From Aeromonas caviae (GTDB lineage: Bacteria; Pseudomonadota; Gammaproteobacteria; Enterobacterales; Aeromonadaceae): a DNA stretch of 64,000 nt. Shown here piece after piece: positions 54,419-64,000 of the stretch (the stretch's first letter is position 1; every line of letters starts with the position of its first letter). Below the pieces are notes generated by a model. The model made no database searches and was not told the DNA's origin. It saw only the letters and a list, made by a program, of their open reading frames with translations. Location: contig NZ_CDBK01000090.1 in NCBI RefSeq assembly GCF_000819785.1, positions 56,045-120,044 of the forward strand. The letters are read 5' to 3'. Position numbers and translations under genes: made by a program.

Positions 54419-55642
54419 ATGTCTCAATCTGATCTGGTTCACGTCGACGTGGCTATCGTCGGCGGTGGTATGAGCGGTGCCGTGCTGGCCCTCTCCCTTG
54501 CCGCCCTGAAAGGACAGGATGGCGCCCCCCTGCAGATCCTGCTGCTGGAGGCGAGTGCGCCCGAGCTCAATGCTCATCCCGGTTTCGATGCCCGTGCAAT
54601 CGCGCTTTCCGCCGGTACCTGCGAGGCGCTGGCCCGTCACGGCCTCTGGCCGCACCTGGCGCCCCACTGCTCCCCCATCACCCATATCCATGTGTCGGAT
54701 CGGGGCCACTGCGGCCAGACCCGGCTGTCGGCGGCGGAGTATGGCCTGCCCGCCCTCGGTCAGGTGATCGAGCTGTCGGCGGCGGGCATCGTGCTGCAAG
54801 AGGCGATCGCCGCCTGCCCGCAGATCCGTATGTTGTGCCCGGCCAGGCTTGAGGCCATCGACCCCGACGAGGGGGGAGTGACGCTCGCCCTGGAGGGGGG
54901 CGCGCGCTACCGCACCCGGCTGCTGGTGGCGGCCGACGGGGGCCACTCCTTCGTGCGCCAGCATTTCAAGATGCCGGTCAGTCGCCACGATTATGGTCAG
55001 AGCGCCATCATCGCCACCGTCAAGACCGCCGAGGATCCCGCCGGACGGGCCTTCGAGCGCTTTACCGACGGAGGGCCGCTGGCCCTGCTGCCCATGCAGG
55101 ACGGCCTCTCTTCCCTGGTGTGGAGCGTCCCGCGGGACGAGGCACAGGTGCTGCTTGCACTGGATGACGCCGCCTTTCTCGCCCGTCTGCAGCAGGCCTT
55201 TGGCTGGCGCCTCGGGCGCATCGAGCGTACCGGCGTGCGCCACCTCTATCCGCTGGTGCTGACGGTGGCCGACTATCCCCTGGCCCAGCGTACCGTGCTG
55301 GTGGGCAACGCCGCCCACCTGCTGCACCCCATCGCCGGTCAGGGGTTCAACCTCGGCATGCGGGATCTGGATGTGCTGACCCGGACCCTGGCCCGTGCGC
55401 TCGCGGCGGGGGAAGACATCGGCGGCTTTGAGGTGCTAAGCGGCTACTGGCAGCAGCGGCGGGACGATCAGGCCCAGACCGTCTGGCTCACGTCCTCCCT
55501 GGCCCAGCTCTTCTCAAACCATCACGCTCCCCTGGTGGTGGGTCGCAATCTGGCGCTCTCCCTGATGGGCAGAGTGCCCTGGCTCAAGGCACCGCTCGCC
55601 TCCCGCACCCTGGGATTCGTGGGCGAGGTGTGCGGCCAATAA
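54419..55642 (+). CDS. ubiH: 2-octaprenyl-6-methoxyphenol hydroxylase
   Basis: 407 aa FAD monooxygenase of ubiquinone synthesis. The Rossmann motif VAIVGGGMSGAVLAL, PGFDARAIALSAGTCEALARHG, the DG motif VAADGGHSFVR and the GD-like motif VLVGNAAHLLHPIAGQGFNLGMRD follow E. coli UbiH closely. It hydroxylates ring C4. SD before the ATG is weak. It is followed by ubiI, its paralogue, with a typical ubiH-ubiI pairing. Confidence 0.94.
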   Translation: MSQSDLVHVDVAIVGGGMSGAVLALSLAALKGQDGAPLQILLLEASAPELNAHPGFDARAIALSAGTCEALARHGLWPHLAPHCSPITHIHVSDRGHCGQTRLSAAEYGLPALGQVIELSAAGIVLQEAIAACPQIRMLCPARLEAIDPDEGGVTLALEGGARYRTRLLVAADGGHSFVRQHFKMPVSRHDYGQSAIIATVKTAEDPAGRAFERFTDGGPLALLPMQDGLSSLVWSVPRDEAQVLLALDDAAFLARLQQAFGWRLGRIERTGVRHLYPLVLTVADYPLAQRTVLVGNAAHLLHPIAGQGFNLGMRDLDVLTRTLARALAAGEDIGGFEVLSGYWQQRRDDQAQTVWLTSSLAQLFSNHHAPLVVGRNLALSLMGRVPWLKAPLASRTLGFVGEVCGQ

Positions 55643-55743
55643 GCGCTGTCGCCCTGGGCGGCAAAGACGATTTCGAGCAAGAGGCACGCCTGTGGGCGTC
55701 GCCTCGCAGATCCTGGCGACCCGCCCGGAAAGGACACAAGAGA

Positions 55744-56964
55744 ATGCAGATGCAAGATGTGGATGTGGTGATCGTGGGGGGGGGCATGGTGGGCCTGGGG
55801 CTCGCTGCCGCCCTCAAGAACCGGGCGATCAAGGTGGCCATCGTGGAAGGCCGGCTGCCCGATGCAACGCTCGGTGAGACGCCGGACAACAGGGTCAGTG
55901 CCCTGAGCCTCGCGAGTCAGCACATCCTGCAAGGGGTCGGCGCCTGGGACGGCATAGTGGCGCGCCGCCTGCAGCCCTACGAGAAGATGCAGGTGTGGGA
56001 GCAGGACAGTTTCGGCCACATCGATTTCGATGCTGCCAGCCTGCGTCAGGGGGCCCTTGGCCACATCGTCGAGAACCGGGTGATCCAGCTTGCGCTGCTG
56101 GACGCCATCGCGGGGGCCAGCAATATCCAGATGCTGACCCCGGCCCGGGCCACCAGCCTGCAGTGCGGGCCAGCGGGCGCCCTGCTGCTGCTGGAAGATG
56201 GCCAGGCCCTCTCGGCCAAGCTGGTGGTGGCCGCCGACGGCGCCCACTCCTGGGTGCGCCGTCAGGCAGACATTCCCCTCACCAGCTGGGATTACGGTCA
56301 TCACGCCCTGGTGGCGACGGTGCGTTGTGCCGAGCCCCATGAGGCGGTGGCGCGCCAGATCTTCACCCCCCAGGGGCCCCTCGCCTTCCTGCCCTTGTGG
56401 CAGCCCGACCTCTGCTCCATCGTGTGGTCTGTGCCCGCGGCCCGCGCCGAGGCGCTCTGCGCCCTGGATGACGACGGCTTCAACCGCCAGCTCACCGCCG
56501 CCTTTGATGGGCGCCTCGGGCTGTGCAAGGTGGAGGGGGCTCGCAGCGCCATTCCGCTGACCGCCCGCTACGCCCGCGACTTTGCCCGCGAGCGCCTGGT
56601 GCTGGTGGGGGATGCGGCCCACACCATCCACCCGCTGGCGGGGCAGGGGGTGAATCTGGGCTTGCTGGATGCCGCCGCCCTGGCGGAGCAGATCCTCATT
56701 CATCACGGCAAGGGCGCGGACATCGGCCTGCTCGCCAACCTGCGGGGCTATGAGCGCTGGCGCAAGAGCGAGGCGGCGCGCATGCTGGCGGCCATGGAGG
56801 GGCTCAAGCGACTGTTTGCGGGCAGCAACCCCCTCAAGAAGCTGGTGCGCGGGGTGGGGCTTCGCGCCGTCGACGGTCTTGGTCCCCTCAAGCAGGGCAT
56901 GATCCGGGCCGCCATGGGGCTGGATGGGGAGCTGCCCACCCTGGCCAAAGGTGAAAAAATCTAA
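55744..56964 (+). CDS. ubiI: 2-octaprenylphenol hydroxylase (VisC)
   Basis: 406 aa paralogue of UbiH. VVIVGGGMVGLGLAAAL binds FAD. TPDNRVSALSLASQHILQGVGAW, VAADGAHSWVRRQ and VGDAAHTIHPLAGQGVNLGLLDAAAL are typical of UbiI, which hydroxylates ring C5. The ATG at 55744 follows AAGGACACAAGAGA; two codons later is another ATG. The next unit, gcvTHP, begins after 382 non-coding bases. Confidence 0.93.
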   Translation: MQMQDVDVVIVGGGMVGLGLAAALKNRAIKVAIVEGRLPDATLGETPDNRVSALSLASQHILQGVGAWDGIVARRLQPYEKMQVWEQDSFGHIDFDAASLRQGALGHIVENRVIQLALLDAIAGASNIQMLTPARATSLQCGPAGALLLLEDGQALSAKLVVAADGAHSWVRRQADIPLTSWDYGHHALVATVRCAEPHEAVARQIFTPQGPLAFLPLWQPDLCSIVWSVPAARAEALCALDDDGFNRQLTAAFDGRLGLCKVEGARSAIPLTARYARDFARERLVLVGDAAHTIHPLAGQGVNLGLLDAAALAEQILIHHGKGADIGLLANLRGYERWRKSEAARMLAAMEGLKRLFAGSNPLKKLVRGVGLRAVDGLGPLKQGMIRAAMGLDGELPTLAKGEKI

Positions 56965-57346
56965 TATTACCCCGGGGTTTTAACAAAAAAAACTAATCTG
57001 ACAGGGCGAGATGCCCCTTCGGGGTGTCAGCCTTTAATGTTGGCGAGAAGCGAAACGTTTTTCTGTAAATTGTGACGGGACGGTAAAAATCAACATTAAA
57101 TCCCGCAGTGGCGCGGTTTTGGCTGTTTTTATCACTGTTTTTGCCTTAGTGTCTGGTGTCAGTGAGTTGGGTGAGGATTAGTTTTTTTTGAGCGGTGCCC
57201 CGGCACGCTTGTCATATAATCCGCTCCGTTCAAGGAATCACTCCTGCCCGCCCGGGCGGGAACGAGCACAGAGCTTGTGGTCCGTAGTTCCCGACGAGCC
57301 GGGGCGGATTGCGAGTGTTGTCGCGAACGCTTAAGGAAACACAGCG
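56965..57346 (+). promoter_or_regulatory. gcvT promoter and leader region
   Basis: 382 bases without a gene. It opens with a hairpin near 56998-57030 (GATGCCCC-TTCG-GGGTGTC within CTGACA/TGTCAG arms), possibly ending ubiI. An AT-rich stretch carries CTAAT at 56992 and its complement ATTAG at 57176, the GcvA core motif in E. coli. TATAAT lies at 57215-57220 without a good -35, as for an activated promoter. The leader after it contains CCCGCCCGGGCGGG (57247-57260) and a nested structure with CGGGAAC pairing GTTCCCG around CACA/TGTG. I see no glycine riboswitch core. Confidence 0.5.
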
Positions 57347-58444
57347 ATGATCCAGACTACTGTATTGCATCCGAAACACCTGGAAGCGGGTGCCAAGATG
57401 GTGGACTTCCACGGTTGGGAGATGCCCATCAACTACGGTTCCCAGTTGGAAGAGCACCATGTGGTGCGCACCGATGCAGGCATGTTCGATGTCTCCCACA
57501 TGACCATCGTCGATTTGACCGGCGAGCGGGTCAAAGCCTTCCTGCAACACCTGCTGGCCAACGACGTGGCCAAACTTACCGTCCCCGGCAAGGCCCTCTA
57601 CAGTGGCATGCTCAATCCGGAAGGCGGCGTCATCGATGACCTCATCACCTATTTCCTGACCGATACCTTCTACCGCCTGGTGGTGAACTCCGCCACCCGC
57701 GAGAAGGATCTGGCCTGGATCCGCCATCACGCCATCGACTTTGCCGTGAGCGTGACCGAGCGCCCCGAGCTTGCCATGATCGCGGTGCAGGGCCCCCACG
57801 CCAAGGCCAAGGCGGCCAAGGTGTTCACCCCCGAGCAGAATGGGGCGGTCGAAGGCATGAAGCCCTTCTTCGGTGTGCAGGCCGGGGATCTCTTCATCGC
57901 CACCACCGGCTACACCGGCGAAGATGGCTACGAGATCGTGGTCCCCCAAGAGAAGGCGTGCGATCTGTGGCAGGCCCTGCTGGACAACGGCGTGGCCCCT
58001 TGTGGCCTGGGAGCCCGTGATACCCTGCGCCTGGAAGCGGGCATGAACCTCTACGGTCAGGACATGGACGAGACAATCTCTCCGCTCGCCGCCAACATGG
58101 CCTGGACCCTGGCCTGGGAGCCTGCCTCCCGCCAATTCATCGGCCGCGCCGCCCTGGAAGCCCAGAAGGCCGCCGGCAACCAGCCCAAGCTGGTGGGTCT
58201 GGTGATGGAAGAAAAGGGCGTGCTGCGTGCCGGCATGCCGGTCACCTTCACCAGCGAGAGCGGCGAGACACGGGAAGGGGTGATCACCTCCGGCTCCTTC
58301 TCGCCCACCCTGGGTTACAGCATTGCCCTGGCGCGGGTGCCCCGTGATATCGGCGAACAGGCCCAGGTGGAGATCCGCAAGAAGCAGGTCACCGTGAAAG
58401 TCACCAAGCCGGCCTTCGTGCGCAACGGCCAGCCGTTGGTGTAA
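57347..58444 (+). CDS. gcvT: Glycine cleavage system T protein (aminomethyltransferase)
   Basis: 365 aa. It takes the methylene group from aminomethyl-lipoyl-GcvH to tetrahydrofolate, releasing ammonia. [44 protein letters not shown] and the C-terminal [17 protein letters not shown] are family signatures. The ATG follows GGAAACAC. First gene of gcvT-gcvH-gcvP, the same order as E. coli. Confidence 0.96.
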   Translation: MIQTTVLHPKHLEAGAKMVDFHGWEMPINYGSQLEEHHVVRTDAGMFDVSHMTIVDLTGERVKAFLQHLLANDVAKLTVPGKALYSGMLNPEGGVIDDLITYFLTDTFYRLVVNSATREKDLAWIRHHAIDFAVSVTERPELAMIAVQGPHAKAKAAKVFTPEQNGAVEGMKPFFGVQAGDLFIATTGYTGEDGYEIVVPQEKACDLWQALLDNGVAPCGLGARDTLRLEAGMNLYGQDMDETISPLAANMAWTLAWEPASRQFIGRAALEAQKAAGNQPKLVGLVMEEKGVLRAGMPVTFTSESGETREGVITSGSFSPTLGYSIALARVPRDIGEQAQVEIRKKQVTVKVTKPAFVRNGQPLV

Positions 58445-58520
58445 TCATTGATGGCGGCGAGGGTTGACCTTCGCCGCCCCATTTTTGTTGAAGCGATCCA
58501 AGAGCATAAAGGAAGCACAA

Positions 58521-58910
58521 ATGAGCCATATCCCGAGCGAACTGAAATATGCCACCTCCCACGAGTGGGTCCGTGTTGAAGCCAACGGCGAAGCCGTGGT
58601 CGGCATCACCGAGCACGCCCAGGATCTGCTGGGGGACATGGTGTTCGTCGATCTGCCGGAAGTGGGCAAGCAGGTGAGCGCCGGTGAAGATTGCGCCGTG
58701 GCGGAGTCCGTCAAGGCCGCCTCCGACATCTACAGCCCGGTGAGCGGCGAGATCCTGGCCGTCAACGAAGAGCTGGAAGGCAGCCCCGAGCTGGTCAACT
58801 CCGACCCCTACGGCGCCGGCTGGCTGTTCCGCATCAAGCTGGACGACGCGGGCGAGCTCGCCAACCTGCTGGATGCCGAAGGCTACCAGAACGTGGTGGA
58901 CGAAGAGTAA
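58521..58910 (+). CDS. gcvH: Glycine cleavage system H protein (lipoyl carrier)
   Basis: 129 aa. AESVKAAS holds the lipoyl-lysine (Lys65) that shuttles the aminomethyl group between GcvP and GcvT. The ATG at 58521 follows AAAGGAAG, 76 bases after gcvT. Length and ends match E. coli GcvH (129 aa). A structured 232-base gap separates it from gcvP. Confidence 0.97.
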   Translation: MSHIPSELKYATSHEWVRVEANGEAVVGITEHAQDLLGDMVFVDLPEVGKQVSAGEDCAVAESVKAASDIYSPVSGEILAVNEELEGSPELVNSDPYGAGWLFRIKLDDAGELANLLDAEGYQNVVDEE

Positions 58911-58917
58911 TGCCCCC

Positions 58918-58986
58918 GGGCCCTGCCAACACAGCAGGGCCCTCTTGTATGACTGCCATCCTGCGGCCATGGCGGTTGCAGGATGG
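58918..58986 (+). other. Two hairpins in the gcvH-gcvP gap
   Basis: GGGCCCTGC / GCAGGGCCC (58918-58942, 7-base loop), followed by TCTTGT, and CCATCCTGC / GCAGGATGG (58956-58986, 13-base loop). The first resembles a weak terminator, which could reduce gcvP relative to gcvTH. The rest of the 232-base gap, to 59142, shows only a GGAAATAGGG ribosome binding site. Confidence 0.5.
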
Positions 58987-59142
58987 GCGCAGCCTTTGCG
59001 CCTTCGGGATGCCCTTGCCGCATTCCCCGTCTGCCCGCGGCGGACACAGAACATGAGTGGAGCCGGTATCGACCGGCTACAGGAACATCAGGTCTTGGTT
59101 ATCAGGATGTCATGCCAGGACCTATTACCAGGAAATAGGGAA

Positions 59143-62019
<2,877 letters not shown>

Positions 62020-62054
62020 TCGCGGCGCCGTGAAGGGCTGACAGCCAATATGCA

Positions 62055-62083
62055 CAAGGCCACCCCCAGGGGTGGCCTTGTTG
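62055..62083 (+). terminator. Terminator of the gcv operon
   Basis: Near-palindromic stem CAAGGCCACCCC / GGGGTGGCCTTG, followed by TTGTGTG, 36 bases after gcvP. It shares its core with the terminator at 8191. Confidence 0.8.
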
Positions 62084-62106
62084 TGTGTGGCGCCCGTGCG
62101 AACGGG

Positions 62107-62592
62107 CTACTCGCCCCGGCGCGCCGCCTCGATGGTGGCAATGTCAATCTTGTCCATCTGCATCATGGCCTCGAAGGCGCGCCTCGCAGCCTCGGGGTCG
62201 GGATCGCTTATCGCCTCGATGAGGACCTGAGGAGTGATCTGCCAGGAGATGCCCCACTTGTCCTGGCACCAGCCGCACTCGCTCGCCTGACCGCCGTTGT
62301 CGATGATGGCGTGCCAGTAGCGATCCGTCTCGGCCTGGTCCTGGGTAGCCACCTGAAACGAGAAGGCCCAGTTGTGGCTGACCCCGGGCCCGCCGTTGAG
62401 GCCGAGGCAGGGGATCCCCATCACCCTGAACTCGACCGTCAGCACGTCCCCTTTCTTGCCAGCGGGATAGTCGGCCGGGGCCCGGTGTACGGCACCGACG
62501 GCGGAGTCGGGGAAGAGGCTGGCGTAAAACCGTGCCGCCTCCTCGGCATCCCCGTCATACCAGAGGCAAATCCTGTTCTTGACTGGTCTCAT
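62107..62592 (-). CDS. VOC family protein, PhnB/3-dmu-9_3-mt type
   Basis: 161 aa single glyoxalase/VOC-like domain: LWYDGDAEEAARFYASLFPDS at the start, MGIPCLGLNGGP, WAFSFQVATQDQAETDRYW and CGWCQDKWGISWQITP. These match the PhnB-like group often mislabelled 3-demethylubiquinone methyltransferase; no methyltransferase fold is present. The ATG at 62592 has GGAG 11 bases upstream. The frame stays open to 63318 antisense to the methyltransferase gene, which is a shadow. Function unknown. Confidence 0.85.
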   Translation of the reverse strand: MRPVKNRICLWYDGDAEEAARFYASLFPDSAVGAVHRAPADYPAGKKGDVLTVEFRVMGIPCLGLNGGPGVSHNWAFSFQVATQDQAETDRYWHAIIDNGGQASECGWCQDKWGISWQITPQVLIEAISDPDPEAARRAFEAMMQMDKIDIATIEAARRGE

Positions 62593-62820
62593 TGTGTCGC
62601 AGCTCCATCCTGGTGTTTGTCCTTCGACGCCCGTGAGCGGGCGCCCAGATGGGTATCCTGCCGCCCGCAGCGCCTGCTGTTTTGCTGGGTGGCAAGCCAG
62701 CCTGTACACCGTTTGCCACCCGCTTGGGGCTTGCATGATGGGGTCAAGTGTAGTGGCATGGGGATCCTGGTCACCAGGCCGGGAGCCGGCATGAAGGCCG
62801 CAGCAAGAGAGGAGTCTGCC

Positions 62821-63570
62821 ATGGACAGTACCCAGCGATTCTCGACCCGGGTCGAGGCCTATGTGAAATATCGACCCGGTTATCCCGCCGCCATGCTGGA
62901 TTTTCTGGCAAGGGAGCTGGCCATGGGGCCAGAGGCCCAGGTGGCGGACATCGGCGCGGGCACCGGCATCCTGACCGCCCTGCTGGCCCCCCGGGTCGCG
63001 CGGGTCTGGGCGGTGGAGCCCAACGACGATATGCGGGCAGCCGCCAAACGGCTGCTCGCCCAGGTGGGGAACATCGGCTGGCTGCACGGCAGTGCGGAAG
63101 CCACGGGCCTGCCCACGGGGGCGATGGATCTGGTGACGGTCGCCCAGGCGTTTCACTGGTTCGATCGCGCGGCTTTTCGGCAGGAGTGCCAGCGGCTGCT
63201 CAAGCCCGGTGGCCAGGTCGCTCTCATCTGGAATGACAGGCTGACGAACACCCCGTTTCTCAAGGCCTATGAAGAGGGGCTGCACGCCTACTCGGGGGAT
63301 TACGAGGAGGTCAATCATCGCAACCTCGGCGAGGCGGATTTTCGCGCCTTCTTCACCGGGGAGTACCGGCTCGATCGCTTCGAGAACAGCCAGCTATTCG
63401 ATCTTGACGGGGTGCTTGGACGGCTCAACTCCTCCTCCTATGCGCCTGTGGCGGGCACGCCGGCCCACGATCAGATGACGGCGCTCGTTCGCCGCGAGTT
63501 TGCTCGCCATGCCGTTGACGGCAAGATAGCCTTCAACTATTGCACCCTGGTCTACAGTGGCCGGGTGTAG
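62821..63570 (+). CDS. Class I SAM-dependent methyltransferase
   Basis: 249 aa. VADIGAGTGILTALLAP is the SAM-binding motif I, VWAVEPNDDMRAAA motif II, and AMDLVTVAQAFHWFD and LLKPGGQVALIWND motifs IV-VI. The QRFSTRVEAYVKYRPGYP start is typical of a YcgJ/TAM-like group of small-molecule methyltransferases. AGGAG precedes the ATG. It is divergent from the VOC gene. Substrate unknown. Confidence 0.87.
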   Translation: MDSTQRFSTRVEAYVKYRPGYPAAMLDFLARELAMGPEAQVADIGAGTGILTALLAPRVARVWAVEPNDDMRAAAKRLLAQVGNIGWLHGSAEATGLPTGAMDLVTVAQAFHWFDRAAFRQECQRLLKPGGQVALIWNDRLTNTPFLKAYEEGLHAYSGDYEEVNHRNLGEADFRAFFTGEYRLDRFENSQLFDLDGVLGRLNSSSYAPVAGTPAHDQMTALVRREFARHAVDGKIAFNYCTLVYSGRV

Positions 63571-63599
63571 CCCCGTTCAGGGCTGACATCCGCAGTGAA

Positions 63600-63629
63600 A
63601 AGGCCCCCGCCAGTGATGGCGAGGGCCTT
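63600..63629. terminator. Bidirectional terminator near the window end
   Basis: 13-bp stem AAGGCCCCCGCCA / TGGCGAGGGCCTT with one mismatch and a GTGA loop, between the convergent methyltransferase and small exported protein genes. Confidence 0.75.
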
Positions 63630-63694
63630 GTTGCATTTTGGCGGTCTGTATCCGGGCGATGCGAAAGAGACCGTCGCGCGGCGAAGGGGCGGTA

Positions 63695-63940
63695 TCAGCC
63701 CTGATCGATGCCGAGAATGGCCATGGCCTTGGCCAGGGTATCGACCGATTCCTGATGCTTGCCCGCGTTGTGCAGGGTCTCTCCGTCCGCCCTCAACTGC
63801 TTCACCTCGGCCAGTTGCTCGGCACTGAGGGCGGGGCCTGCGGCCAGGGCGTCGTCTATCTTCTTCATGTCCATGGGGCAGTGGAAGGCGAGGGCGCCGC
63901 CGCAAAAGAGCAGGGCGGACAACAACAGCATGAGTCTCAT
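63695..63940 (-). CDS. Small exported protein
   Basis: 81 aa. A signal peptide (MRLMLLLSALLFCGGALA) is followed by a helical mature part of about 63 residues with HCPMDMKKIDDALAAGP, LSAEQLAEVKQLRADGETLHNAGKHQESVDTLAKAMAILG. The second half looks like one TPR-like helical hairpin. An alternative ATG five codons upstream (63955) is possible. I know no function; similar short periplasmic proteins are widespread in Aeromonas-like and Vibrio-like genomes by my recollection. Confidence 0.72.
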   Translation of the reverse strand: MRLMLLLSALLFCGGALAFHCPMDMKKIDDALAAGPALSAEQLAEVKQLRADGETLHNAGKHQESVDTLAKAMAILGIDQG

Positions 63941-64000
63941 CTTTCGGATCTCCATGTGGGGTTCCCGTCAAGCATAGCCCGCAGGGGGAGGGCATTCGGG

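Noticed and set aside
57230..57346. Glycine riboswitch before gcvT
   Set aside because: The leader is structured, but I could not find the conserved aptamer core or a tandem repeat of it.
62593..63318. Upstream extension of the VOC gene frame on the minus strand
   Set aside because: Lies opposite the SAM methyltransferase, whose motifs are clear; the VOC domain begins at 62592.

Overview
This window is GC-rich gammaproteobacterial chromosome and most resembles Aeromonas or a close relative. That is an inference from protein-level resemblance, from the rnt / motY / suhB order with a sigma-28 promoter on motY, from the zapA-6S RNA-ygfB-ubiH-ubiI-gcvTHP block, and from a complete hpd-hmgA-fahA-maiA tyrosine catabolism operon. 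Coding density is high. I saw no tRNA, rRNA, insertion sequence, prophage or CRISPR array.

Layout. 0-6.5 kb: an RND/MMPL exporter, a convergent AraC regulator, a small RBBP9/YdeN-type hydrolase and an AlkK-like fatty acyl-CoA ligase. 6.6-9.9 kb: an Aer-like PAS chemoreceptor and a convergent diguanylate cyclase with a periplasmic NMT1-type binding domain. 9.9-11.3 kb: an RluA-type pseudouridine synthase overlapping a PgpC-like HAD phosphatase. 11.4-15.5 kb: the homogentisate pathway from 4-hydroxyphenylpyruvate to fumarate plus acetoacetate. 15.6-25.4 kb: GstB-like transferase, secreted thioredoxin-like protein, asnB, a cupin, nagD, an adenosine/adenine deaminase, a quinone-oxidoreductase-like enzyme, an old yellow enzyme and a TerC-CBS-CorC membrane protein. 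25.6-33 kb: a divergent CDF transporter / ydiJ pair, then menI-like thioesterase and deaD.

33-43.5 kb: a secreted molybdopterin-fold protein paired with a GGDEF/EAL protein, a LysR/MFS pair, a Na+/H+ antiporter-family permease, rnt, a NIT-domain chemoreceptor and motY. 43.5-46.5 kb: suhB, an unrecognised small gene and two GSTs. 46.6-52.8 kb: a four-gene ABC importer of the peptide/nickel class (fused double ATPase), preceded by a Zur-like palindrome, then emrD. 52.9-62 kb: 6S RNA and zapA on the minus strand, then ygfB, ubiH, ubiI and gcvT-gcvH-gcvP on the plus strand; pepP, which lies between ygfB and ubiH in E. coli, is absent here. 62-64 kb: a PhnB-like VOC protein, a SAM methyltransferase and a small exported protein.

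There is no obvious defence island or large novel system. The best leads are regulatory or small-scale: the Zur-like box before the ABC importer, a perfect 18-bp palindrome at the ydiJ promoter, a structured gcvT leader, the molybdopterin-fold/GSDEF-EAL pair, the NMT1-GGDEF sensor, and a 58-codon ORF with a good ribosome binding site between deaD and the signalling pair. Most start sites below were moved downstream of the longest possible ORF to match a Shine-Dalgarno sequence and the family's usual N-terminus.
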